DNA of 64,000 nt from positions 1 through 64,000 of the forward strand of contig JBDVMP010000038.1 of NCBI GenBank assembly GCA_039970095.1, in the 5' to 3' direction. This DNA comes from JAMZMI01 sp039970095. Its GTDB lineage: Bacteria; Bacteroidota; Bacteroidia; Cytophagales; Cyclobacteriaceae. Below are positions 51,171 to 59,617 of the stretch, piece by piece. Both the position numbers and the translations under genes were made by a program. Positions within the stretch are counted from its first letter, which is position 1. Each line of letters starts with the position of its first letter. The notes below the pieces were generated by a model, which was given only the letters and a program-made list of their open reading frames with translations, was not told the origin of the DNA and ran no database searches.

Positions 51171-53716
51171 ATTTCTGGAAGAATGGAGGTTTGGATAACA
51201 CTATATCTACTGCCGGTATGATTGAAATATTTTTCGAACACCTGATCGGAAGCTTGAAAAAGCAACTCTTTTATTTCAACAAGAAATGATCTAAGCTCAT
51301 CGTGCACCATCTTCGACTCATTGAGCCTGGTGAGTTCATCTACATCGACAAGTCGGATTTTTGTGATGATCTCGAGCAGTTTCTTTTGAGCTTGACTAAA
51401 ACCTTCCCCTTCCATCTGCTCAGGCAGCCCTTTTAGGTGCTTCTCTATCCTGAATACCTGATAAATGATCGAACGAGGATTTTCTTCATCAAGCATCAAT
51501 AAATTCAGCACCCCGGACAATTCCAGATTAGAACGATAACGATAACGATAGGTAACGAGGCTCTCATTGCACCTCAGTATATCTTCCAAAAGTGATCTAT
51601 CTACTTCTCTGGAAAATGATTTTGTGAGCATAGAATCCAGCATCGAACAATTGTTGATCGCTGACTCAATAAAGCGCCCAACATTCAACAAATGCCAGGT
51701 AGACTCACGGGTCATATTGTCTATATTGAGACCGTAGAAAGCCATCAATTTCACTACCAGGTTGTCCAGAGAGTGATAAACCCACATCAAATCATTGCGG
51801 TGGTTTTTCATGCTGGAAAGTTCCTCTGACACACTATCCAAAATTCGCCAGGTATCCAAACTCAACCTATCGCGAACGGCAAATCCATTGTTCAAAAATG
51901 CTGTTAAAGAATGCGCCAAAGTGCCTGCTCGCTTCTCATCTGTTGCCAAAGAGAACAGTTCGCCTTCGGGATTTCTCAAGGTCTGGTTTTTATTGAACCC
52001 AGGTAATGCCCCGGTCAATTTGGTAAGGCTCTTCAGCAAAGTTGATAAAATGGGATCGTCACTTGTATGAATATCCGCATCGGCTTCAGTGTATGTCATG
52101 AGTGCCATTCGCATCAATCTTACAGATGTGACAGCACGCTCCATGTATCGTCCCATCCAAAAAAGGTGCTCGCCTGTCCTGCTAGGCAAAACCGGCTTAC
52201 TCATTGATTGGGCTTTTATGTGCTGATCCAAGTCTCTCTGACCTACAATGGCATCAGTAGAATTACCCAACACCCACGTGTCTTTGCTGATTCCTCCAGA
52301 TTGGTTAGAAACGATAAACACTCCTTTTTGCGCCGAGCTTCTCGAAAGTCCACCGGGCATCACCGCATATCCGTTATTCTCAGTATCCGCAACAACGTAG
52401 CTTCTAAAAACTGCGTTTCTCGCTTCAAGTTTTTGATCTATCCACGAAGGAGTAGTTGAAAAATTCACTACCTCCTGCCCCACATACATGTACGGTGATC
52501 TTTTGATTTCGGCTATCAGGTTATACTTCTCTTGCTGAGAAAGATCGCCACCAAAGACAGAAGCATCCACATCGCCCCTATATATCTTTCTTATAATCAG
52601 GTTATCAATATTATCGATAACGCGGTTTTTTTCCTTTTCCTGACCACACCACCATGTGGCTACAGAAGGCAAAATCAATTCTTCACCCATGACCTCCCGG
52701 CATATGCGTGGCAGAAAGGCCATCAGACCGGGGTTTTCAAGAATCCTACAACCCAGCGGGTTGATGACGGTAACTTTTTTCTGACGTACCGCCTCCATCA
52801 ACCCTACAACACCCAGATGCGAGTCACTTCTGAATTCGAGGGGGTCGCAAAACACATCGTCCACTCTGCGTATGATGACGTCAACTTTTTCCAATCCCTT
52901 AAGGGTTTTCAACCAAACATAACCATCGCTTACCGTCAGGTCATCGCCCAAAGCGAGCGTAAAACCCATAAAAGAAGAAATATAGGCATGCTCGAAATAG
53001 GTCTCATTTGTAGGGCCGGGTGACAACATCACAATCCGCGGGTTCTCGTAGTTTCTTGACGAAAGGTTGACGAGTGTGTTTTTGAGTGTCTGAAAGTAGG
53101 ACGAAATTTTTCGCACATGATTCTCTCTGATCACATCAGGAAAAACGCGTGTCATGGCTGCTCTGTTTTCAAAAGCATAACCTGCCCCAGATGGAGCATC
53201 AGTCCTGTCGTGTAGCACCCACATTTTACCATTTGGCCCACGTGCCAGATCGGCTGAATATTGGATAAGGTTTTGATCCCCATCCAATTTGACCTTATCC
53301 ATCTGACGCAAAAATCCGTTGTGATTATATATCAATTCAAATGGAATCAGTCCGTCTTTTATCAACTTTCGGCTGCCGTAAATATCAGACAGAATATAAT
53401 TGAGCAGGTGGGCTCGCTGCTGCAATCCTCTTTCTATTTCACTCCAGTCTTCCCCACTAAAAACCATGGGAACGGGATCGAGATTCCACGGGCGGTTCAT
53501 CCCCTCAGGATCGCCGTACACATTGTAGGTTACTCCATTTTCCCTGAGCTGGCGGCTGACATCTTCATGATATTGAGCCATTTTTTCAGGACCTAATCCA
53601 GTGTAAAAACGGGCGAGTCTCTCCCACTGCGGGGTGACTTTCCCTTCAGAAGTAGCCAATTCATCCAGAAATGGCGCATTATTAGACTTCTTATCTACCA
53701 GATAGGATTCAATCAT
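51167..53716 (-). CDS. Circularly permuted ATP-grasp ligase fused to an alpha-E domain
   Basis: An 849-residue fusion. Residues about 1-490 fit the circularly permuted ATP-grasp type 2 family (DUF404/DUF407), with RPWNLDPVPMVFSGEDWSEIERGLQQRA, VMLSPGPTNETYFEHAYIS and VINPLGCRILENPGLMAFLP. Residues about 505-849 are the helical alpha-E domain (DUF403), starting PSRTGEHLFWMGRYMERAVTSVRLMRM. In many genomes these are separate neighbouring genes with transglutaminase-like proteins. Families of this kind are proposed to make or modify peptides through amide bonds. The product is unknown. Confidence 0.9.
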   Translation of the reverse strand: MIESYLVDKKSNNAPFLDELATSEGKVTPQWERLARFYTGLGPEKMAQYHEDVSRQLRENGVTYNVYGDPEGMNRPWNLDPVPMVFSGEDWSEIERGLQQRAHLLNYILSDIYGSRKLIKDGLIPFELIYNHNGFLRQMDKVKLDGDQNLIQYSADLARGPNGKMWVLHDRTDAPSGAGYAFENRAAMTRVFPDVIRENHVRKISSYFQTLKNTLVNLSSRNYENPRIVMLSPGPTNETYFEHAYISSFMGFTLALGDDLTVSDGYVWLKTLKGLEKVDVIIRRVDDVFCDPLEFRSDSHLGVVGLMEAVRQKKVTVINPLGCRILENPGLMAFLPRICREVMGEELILPSVATWWCGQEKEKNRVIDNIDNLIIRKIYRGDVDASVFGGDLSQQEKYNLIAEIKRSPYMYVGQEVVNFSTTPSWIDQKLEARNAVFRSYVVADTENNGYAVMPGGLSRSSAQKGVFIVSNQSGGISKDTWVLGNSTDAIVGQRDLDQHIKAQSMSKPVLPSRTGEHLFWMGRYMERAVTSVRLMRMALMTYTEADADIHTSDDPILSTLLKSLTKLTGALPGFNKNQTLRNPEGELFSLATDEKRAGTLAHSLTAFLNNGFAVRDRLSLDTWRILDSVSEELSSMKNHRNDLMWVYHSLDNLVVKLMAFYGLNIDNMTRESTWHLLNVGRFIESAINNCSMLDSMLTKSFSREVDRSLLEDILRCNESLVTYRYRYRSNLELSGVLNLLMLDEENPRSIIYQVFRIEKHLKGLPEQMEGEGFSQAQKKLLEIITKIRLVDVDELTRLNESKMVHDELRSFLVEIKELLFQASDQVFEKYFNHTGSRYSVIQTSILPEI

Positions 53717-53754
53717 GGGGTATCAATTGATCAATTTAGCCACGAATATAACTG

Positions 53755-56700
53755 CTATTGTGGTCGCTTGTATCGTCTCAAATCCATAGTATGAGGAAAA
53801 TCTGGATTTACAGTTTCTCCAGTAGCCTCATAATTGGTCAGAATATTGACTTTGGTAACAAACCTGCCGGCAGATTGGTTTTGAGGCACAGTCGGCTCAA
53901 CCAGGTTGATAGAATGTCCAAAATCGAAAAAACGCGAAATTCGGCGCGACTCAGCTTCATAACTATTGACAGGAAAAGTGTCGTAATTTCTACCTCCCGG
54001 GTGCATTACATGATATTGACATGCTGCAATGGACTTTTTGGTCCAGGTGTCAAACAAGTCAAAGGTAAGCGGCGTATCTACCCCCAAAGTCGGGTGAAGC
54101 GCAGATGGAGGCTGCCAGGCTCTATACCGGACTCCTGTTACATATTCACCCTGAACACCCGTGCTCTTGAGCGGAATTCTAATACCATTGCACAGCAGAT
54201 GATATCTGGAATCTGTCAGCCCTGAAACCTTGATTTGCAACCGCTCTAGTGAGGAATCTACAAATCGTGCCGTTCCTGAACTCGAAATTTCTTCACCTAA
54301 CACATGCCATGGCTCTATGGCCATTTTGATTTCCATATGGATATCATCGACCTGAAGCTCACCGAGAAATGGAAAACGAAAACTAAAGAATGGGTCGAAC
54401 CATGAAATATCAAAACCATAGCCAGCATTCCGCAGATCATTGACCACTTCGCTCAAGTCTTTATAGGTATAGTGCGGCAGCAGGAATCGATCGTGCAAGG
54501 CTGTTCCCCACCTCACAAGCTTGTGGTTGTAAGGATTCTTCCAAAACCAACTCAGCAAAGCTCTAATCAGCAGCATCTGCACCATACTCATGCGGTAATG
54601 TGGTGGCATATCAAAGCCTCTAAACTCCAGTATCCCTAACCTTCCACTCGTAGAATCGGGAGAATACAGTTTATCAATGCAAAATTCAGCTCTGTGGGTG
54701 TTTCCGGTAATATCGACCAGAAGATTTCTAAAAAGCCGGTCTACCAACCAATACGGCAACTCATCTTCTTTTCCATCAGGAACCTGTTGGAAAGCCAACT
54801 CCAACTCATAGAGCATATCATCACGCCCCTCATCCACGCGAGGAGCCTGACTGGTGGGGCCAATAAACTGGGTAGAAAACAAGTAAGACAGAGAAGGGTG
54901 ATGTTGCCAATATGTAATAAAGCTCCTAAGCACGTCTGGCCTTCGTAGCAATGGGCTGTCTGCTGGTTTCACACCTCCCAGCGTAACGTGATTTCCCCCA
55001 CCTGTTCCGGTATGTTTTCCATCCAAATCAAATTTCTCTGAAATCAACCGAGACTCTTTGGCCTTTTCAAATAGCACTTTGTAGTTGTGCTGAAGCTCAT
55101 CCCAGGTTTTGGCTGGATGTATATTCACTTCAATCACACCAGGGTCAGGAGTGATCATAAATTTTTGAACACGATTGTCCGATGGCGGGTCATAGCCCTC
55201 TATCAGCACTGGCATTTCAAGTTTTTCGGCAACTCTCTCTACGGCTGAAACCAAATCGAGGTAATGTTCGAAATATTGAACAGGAGGCAAGAAAACAAAC
55301 AGTTTCCCCTCCCGAGGCTCCACAATGAGGCATGTCTTGAATATCTTTTTGCTATTGTTGAAGCCTTTTGTGGATTCAGCAACGGAGATCAGGTCATCAG
55401 GATGAGGCAACTCGCCATCATCATAAAACGGATCTCTCTCCGGTTTAATCTCTTCTTTTTTGGGATCAAAATATTGGATAGAATCCAGTGGAAGGCGTAA
55501 CCCAGCAGGAGAATTGCCCGGAACCATAAACAAATCATTTCTGCGAAACGACCACTTGCAACTTTGCCAATTGGCTGCTTTATCGTCCCAGCCTATTGGC
55601 ACTGCAAAACCCACAGGCTTGTCCAATCCGTCGTTCAGTAACTGAGCCAGCTTCTGCCTCTCCAAGGACGACTTCAAGTCGAGCTTCAGCGGATCTACAT
55701 TGACTGGCACCTTGCTTTCTTCCCACACAAAATAAAACGGGTCTTCGTAGGCTGGAGATATATTATCAGAATCGATGTTGAGTTCGGAAACCAACTCCGA
55801 CATGAATTTATCAGCATGCTTCTGCGTAAATTTATAGTCCTTGGACAGGTCTGCGAGGAGCTTGTCATTTTTCCAAATGGGGAGCTTATCCAGCCTCCAA
55901 TAACACGCCAGTTTCCAGCGCGGGAGAGGCTCGCCGGGATACCACTTACCTTGCCCATATTGCATCAGCGCACCTTTGCCAAATTCATCTTTCATCTTAT
56001 GAAAAAGGGTATTGGCAAGCTGCCGCTTGTGTTCGCCATCGGCAGCCGTATTCCACTCTGCTCCATCCTGATTATCGATGGAAACAAAAGTTGGCTCCCC
56101 ACCCATGGTCAATCTCACGTCGTTTGCCTGTAAGTCAGCTTCCACTGCGTCACCTACAGAGCGAATTTCATTCCACTGCTCCTCAGAATATGGCTTTGTT
56201 ACTCGTGGAGTTTCTTCTATCCGCGTAACAATGTTCTTAAAATTAAAATCTGTTTTGGCCGGCTCTGCCATTCCTGATATCGGAGCAGCGCTTTGAGGAT
56301 CCGGAGTACATGCCAAAGGAATGTGCCCCTCTCCAGCAAACAAGCCTGAAGTTGGGTCAAGCCCTATCCATCCTGCACCCGGCACATAGACCTCCGTCCA
56401 TGCGTGCAAATCGGTAAAGTCCTCCTCTGGACCTGAAGGACCATCAAGTGATTTTTCATCTGACTTCAACTGAATCAAATACCCTGATGTAAAACGAGCA
56501 GCTAAGCCCAAATGCCGCAACACCTGAACCAGTAGCCATGAAAAATCTCGACATGACCCTGACCCAAGTCGCAATGTCTCGGCACATGACTGCACACCCG
56601 GCTCCATCCTGATATTATAATTCAGAGTGTCATAAATGAGCTGGTTGATTGCAACCAACAAATCAACAGTCTTGATATCCTTAGAAGCCAATGCTTCGGC

Positions 56701-57099
56701 TTTTTTGACCATGCTCGCCAGCGAAGGATGGTTTTCGGTAACTTCAAGGTATGGAGCCAGTTGCTTGTTGAGATTTTCCTCGTACTTGAACGGGAATTTT
56801 TCAGCATACTCCTCAATAAAGAAATCAAACGGGTTTATGACCACCATATCGGCAATCACCTCCACGTCCACTTCAAAGTGATCTACCTTTTCAGGAAAGA
56901 CTATTCTGGCCAAATAATTCCCAAAAGGGTCTTGCTGCCAGTTGATAAAATGATTATCGGGCTTAATCTTAAGCGAATAGCCTTTGATAAACGTTCTGGA
57001 GTGAGGCGCAGGTCTTAACCTAATCACCTGCGGTCCAAGCTCAATATGTCTATCATATGAATACCTGGTATAGTGCCGGATTGCGACTTTTATGGACAT
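53755..57099 (-). CDS. Transglutaminase-like protein fused to DUF2126 amidoligase domain
   Basis: An 1114-residue fusion. The N-terminal 300 residues repeat the bacterial-transglutaminase layout, with the catalytic segment GSGSCRDFSWLLVQVLRHLGLAARFTSGYL and the His in DLHAWTEVYVPGAGWIGLDPTSG. From about residue 320 on is DUF2126 (VRLTMGGEPTFVSIDNQDGAEWN, GGGNHVTLGG, RPDVLRSFITYWQHHPSLSYLFS, GRLGILEFRGFDMPPHYRMS), described as a putative amidoligase of glutamine-synthetase-like fold. It is the first gene of the three-gene cluster, with 38 nt to the ATP-grasp gene. The set looks like a ligase/peptidase system whose product has not been identified. Confidence 0.9.
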   Translation of the reverse strand: MSIKVAIRHYTRYSYDRHIELGPQVIRLRPAPHSRTFIKGYSLKIKPDNHFINWQQDPFGNYLARIVFPEKVDHFEVDVEVIADMVVINPFDFFIEEYAEKFPFKYEENLNKQLAPYLEVTENHPSLASMVKKAEALASKDIKTVDLLVAINQLIYDTLNYNIRMEPGVQSCAETLRLGSGSCRDFSWLLVQVLRHLGLAARFTSGYLIQLKSDEKSLDGPSGPEEDFTDLHAWTEVYVPGAGWIGLDPTSGLFAGEGHIPLACTPDPQSAAPISGMAEPAKTDFNFKNIVTRIEETPRVTKPYSEEQWNEIRSVGDAVEADLQANDVRLTMGGEPTFVSIDNQDGAEWNTAADGEHKRQLANTLFHKMKDEFGKGALMQYGQGKWYPGEPLPRWKLACYWRLDKLPIWKNDKLLADLSKDYKFTQKHADKFMSELVSELNIDSDNISPAYEDPFYFVWEESKVPVNVDPLKLDLKSSLERQKLAQLLNDGLDKPVGFAVPIGWDDKAANWQSCKWSFRRNDLFMVPGNSPAGLRLPLDSIQYFDPKKEEIKPERDPFYDDGELPHPDDLISVAESTKGFNNSKKIFKTCLIVEPREGKLFVFLPPVQYFEHYLDLVSAVERVAEKLEMPVLIEGYDPPSDNRVQKFMITPDPGVIEVNIHPAKTWDELQHNYKVLFEKAKESRLISEKFDLDGKHTGTGGGNHVTLGGVKPADSPLLRRPDVLRSFITYWQHHPSLSYLFSTQFIGPTSQAPRVDEGRDDMLYELELAFQQVPDGKEDELPYWLVDRLFRNLLVDITGNTHRAEFCIDKLYSPDSTSGRLGILEFRGFDMPPHYRMSMVQMLLIRALLSWFWKNPYNHKLVRWGTALHDRFLLPHYTYKDLSEVVNDLRNAGYGFDISWFDPFFSFRFPFLGELQVDDIHMEIKMAIEPWHVLGEEISSSGTARFVDSSLERLQIKVSGLTDSRYHLLCNGIRIPLKSTGVQGEYVTGVRYRAWQPPSALHPTLGVDTPLTFDLFDTWTKKSIAACQYHVMHPGGRNYDTFPVNSYEAESRRISRFFDFGHSINLVEPTVPQNQSAGRFVTKVNILTNYEATGETVNPDFPHTMDLRRYKRPQ

Positions 57100-57412
57100 G
57101 AATTGTTAGTTAAGTTCATAATTCGAAAATTTTATCAAATCCACTTGACTGTTAAACACTTCACTCAGTATCAAAAGGATTATTAAAAATATCAAAACAA
57201 AACGAGAAAAAATTAAAAATGATGCCACATCAAATTACTCAAGCAAAAATTCTAAAAAATAGAAATAGACATTCGCGACATCCAGTAGCCGCCTCAAGTG
57301 CCTCGTTCATCTTCTAAAAAGGCTCATTCAACTAAAAACCTGGCTCACGGAAGCAATGCTCCGTTCAACCAGTTAAGTTTGCATCATAAATTGAAATAAT
57401 ATAATTATTCTA
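57100..57412. other. Intergenic region with possible promoter and hairpin
   Basis: This 313-nt AT-rich interval separates divergent genes. It holds a bulged hairpin at 57347-57364 (ACGGA-A-GC, loop AAT, GCTCCGT) and a TAAGTTTG element described separately. A 32-codon frame at 57219 has no support. Nothing else is recognised. Confidence 0.4.
57374..57381 (+). promoter_or_regulatory. Possible -7 element for the beta-solenoid gene
   Basis: TAAGTTTG matches the Bacteroidota -7 consensus TAnnTTTG and lies 31 nt before the ATG. No TTG is present at the usual -33 distance, so it is tentative. Confidence 0.4.
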
Positions 57413-59236
57413 ATGAAGTACTCCTTCGCCATTGTTCTCAGCACACTTTCTATTTGGGCACTTGCTCAATGTCCGTCAGGAACAATAACTACCACATTTA
57501 CAGCGACTTCCAATTGCACAGTAACAGGTGACCTCACTATAGACGAGGGCGTTCTTACCGTAAACTCAGGAGTAACACTAACTATCACTGGAAAGCTTAT
57601 CAATGCCGAAAACAGTAACAACACCGCAGCAATAAATGGTGGAGGCACCATAGTAATTCAAGACAAGTTTGAGAATAAGAAAAATGGGGTAATTGACATT
57701 GATGGTGTGACCATGAACATTACCAACGATTTTGATAACAGTGAGGATAACTCAGACGTCACCTTTCAAAATGGAGCGGGTATCACAGCCACTAATTTCA
57801 AAGGCGGTAAAAATTCTCAAATAGCTATGGATAATGCTTCCATGGTGCTGAATGGTGATTTTGACAACTCTAAAGATAATGCGGACCTCACTATGACCAA
57901 CGGGTCTTCCATAACTGCTGTCAATTTCGAAAGCGGCAAAAATGCGCAAACATCACTGGATAACAGTTCTATTGCCCTCTCCGGAGATTTTGACAATGAC
58001 AAAGACAATGCAGATCTCACAATGTCAAACGGGTCTTCTGTCACGGCCGCAGGAGATTTCAAAAACGGAAAAAACTCTGTTGTTACGGTCAATGATAGTG
58101 ACTTGTCAGTAGATGGAGAATTTGACAACAGCAAAGACGGTGCTGACTTACTGGCCTCAAACGGAAGCGGTGTATCTGTCGGAGAGGATTTTATCAATGG
58201 TAAAAACAGTGATTTCCTGATGGACGACTCTGACATGGATGTAGGTGGTAGCTTTGATAATAGTAAAGACAATGGTGACTTAACCATCAGCAATGGAGGG
58301 TCGGTAGATGTGGTAGATGATTTCACAAATGGAAAAAATGGAACCCTTGATATTGGAAATACCGGAGGTGGTTCAATGACTGTAGGCCGAGATTTTAATA
58401 ACAGCGATGACAATGGTGATATCTCAATAGGGGATGATAGTGTTTTGGAAGTAGGTGATGACTTTGATAATGGCAAGGGTGGTGACATCACTGTAAATGA
58501 TGGTGGGGGTTTGCTTATTGATGGAGACCTTGACAACTCTCCGGACAATGCTGATATACTTGTGAAATCGGGAGGAGCGGCCAATGTAGGTGGAGATATC
58601 AATGACCCTAACGGTAAATTCGTTTCTGAAGATGGTGATACGTGCAGTGACGGTTGCTGTGGTTCCGGATGTGAAGCGCTTCCTGTTGATCTAATTAGTT
58701 TCGAAGCGAAGCTACTAGACGATAGCAATGTGAAGCTATCCTGGGTTACTGGCTCTGAAATAAACAACGAAGGTTTCGAAATTCAATGCTCAGAAAACGG
58801 AGTGGAATTTGAAAAAATCGGATTTGCCGAAGGAAATGGCTCTACTACTGACATTCAAAATTATGAGTACAACCATGTACTTAAATTGGACAAGCTCTAC
58901 TACAGACTAAAGCAGGTGGACTATGACGGGCAGTTTGAGTACAGCAATATTGTAGTTGTACAGAAGGAAACCAAATTCAGTCAGTATGAGGTGACATTTG
59001 GCCCTAATCCATATAGAAGTGGTCAATCATTTCACTTCAACACTAACTCACAATCCGAAATTTCTATTGCTGTCTACAGCATATCCGGAAATCAAATATT
59101 CTTGACATCCGCTTACGAAAAACAAGAAGGCATACGAAACCTAAAACTCCAGATGGAACAATTGGAAAAAGGAGTTTACCTAATCCAAACCATACAGGAT
59201 GGAGAGAAAAGCATGGAGAGATTGGTAGTGCAATAG
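57413..59236 (+). CDS. Secreted beta-solenoid repeat protein with T9SS sorting domain
   Basis: A 607-residue protein with a signal peptide (to about residue 19). Residues about 84-402 are tandem repeats with a 21-24-residue period: a Phe in DF/NF/EF recurs at 86, 107, 129, 150, 172, 193, 216, 237, 260, 281, 304, 328 and 351, each followed by N-(S/G)-K-(D)-N and a Gly/Ser turn such as MTNGSSI. This predicts a long, acidic parallel beta-helix of about 15 turns. A Cys-rich link (CSDGCCGSGC, 411-420) and an LPVDLISFEAKLL domain follow. The last ~75 residues are a type A T9SS sorting domain ending RLVVQ. It is probably a secreted or surface-anchored adhesin or structural protein. Confidence 0.82.
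   Translation: MKYSFAIVLSTLSIWALAQCPSGTITTTFTATSNCTVTGDLTIDEGVLTVNSGVTLTITGKLINAENSNNTAAINGGGTIVIQDKFENKKNGVIDIDGVTMNITNDFDNSEDNSDVTFQNGAGITATNFKGGKNSQIAMDNASMVLNGDFDNSKDNADLTMTNGSSITAVNFESGKNAQTSLDNSSIALSGDFDNDKDNADLTMSNGSSVTAAGDFKNGKNSVVTVNDSDLSVDGEFDNSKDGADLLASNGSGVSVGEDFINGKNSDFLMDDSDMDVGGSFDNSKDNGDLTISNGGSVDVVDDFTNGKNGTLDIGNTGGGSMTVGRDFNNSDDNGDISIGDDSVLEVGDDFDNGKGGDITVNDGGGLLIDGDLDNSPDNADILVKSGGAANVGGDINDPNGKFVSEDGDTCSDGCCGSGCEALPVDLISFEAKLLDDSNVKLSWVTGSEINNEGFEIQCSENGVEFEKIGFAEGNGSTTDIQNYEYNHVLKLDKLYYRLKQVDYDGQFEYSNIVVVQKETKFSQYEVTFGPNPYRSGQSFHFNTNSQSEISIAVYSISGNQIFLTSAYEKQEGIRNLKLQMEQLEKGVYLIQTIQDGEKSMERLVVQ
57662..58619 (+). repeat. Tandem imperfect coding repeat, unit about 63-72 nt
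   Basis: This stretch encodes about fifteen copies of a 21-24-residue beta-solenoid turn. Copies alternate between a DFDNSKDNADLTM type and an NF/DFxxGKN type, so a double unit of about 130 nt is also visible. Copies are diverged at the DNA level. Confidence 0.8.
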
Positions 59237-59257
59237 CTTCTGTCTTAATAATCAGAA

Positions 59258-59617
59258 TTATTTTCGAATAAGGCTAATAACCTTTGAGTAACCCGGATTA
59301 TAGAACTTAAGAAAATAAATTCCTTTTCTTTCTAATTCAAGAACTTGATTAATTTCCGATTCAGCGGATTGCAAGTCAATAGATACTTTGGTAAGTAAAA
59401 CTTTCCCTGATAAATCCATTACCTCAACGTCGTAAATTTCATAGATTAATCCTCCTAAAAAAATCAGATCAGTTGATGGGTTAGGATAAACGAAAATCGG
59501 GTCTTCTGCAGAACCAGAAACCAAAGAGACATAAACCTGAATCAAAGTTTGAAAAAAGCTCGAAAACTCACTTTTGACAAATCCCCTTATAAGGGCAATA
59601 CCCGCACTTTTTTTCAT
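59258..59617 (-). pseudogene. Orphan T9SS C-terminal sorting domain, likely gene remnant
   Basis: Residues encoded at 59258-59506 form a complete type A T9SS sorting domain: EDPIFVYPNPSTDLIFLGG, YDVEVMDLSGKVLLTK, then LERKGIYFLKFYNPGYSKVISLIRK. Nothing in front can serve as a secreted cargo. The frame runs on upstream into the 3' end of the addB-like gene (overlap from 59568), where it reads mixed Lys/Ser-rich sequence. A short hydrophobic run (FFQTLIQVYVSLVSGS) precedes the domain. I read this as the tail left from a deleted secreted-protein gene. A tiny exported protein starting at 59617 is the alternative. Confidence 0.55.

Noticed and set aside
57219..57317. A 32-codon frame in the gap before the beta-solenoid gene
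   Set aside because: It is Arg/His/Asn-rich without any motif, promoter or conserved position; it is probably chance.
57817..58767. A 316-codon open frame on the minus strand of the beta-solenoid gene
   Set aside because: It is an antisense shadow of the repeats; its Ser/Pro/Leu-rich product follows from the codon pattern of the plus-strand gene, which has a signal peptide and sorting domain.
59221..59275. AT-rich inverted repeat between the beta-solenoid stop and the orphan sorting domain as a terminator
   Set aside because: The stem is six A/T pairs only and lacks a convincing T-run, so it is too weak to call.
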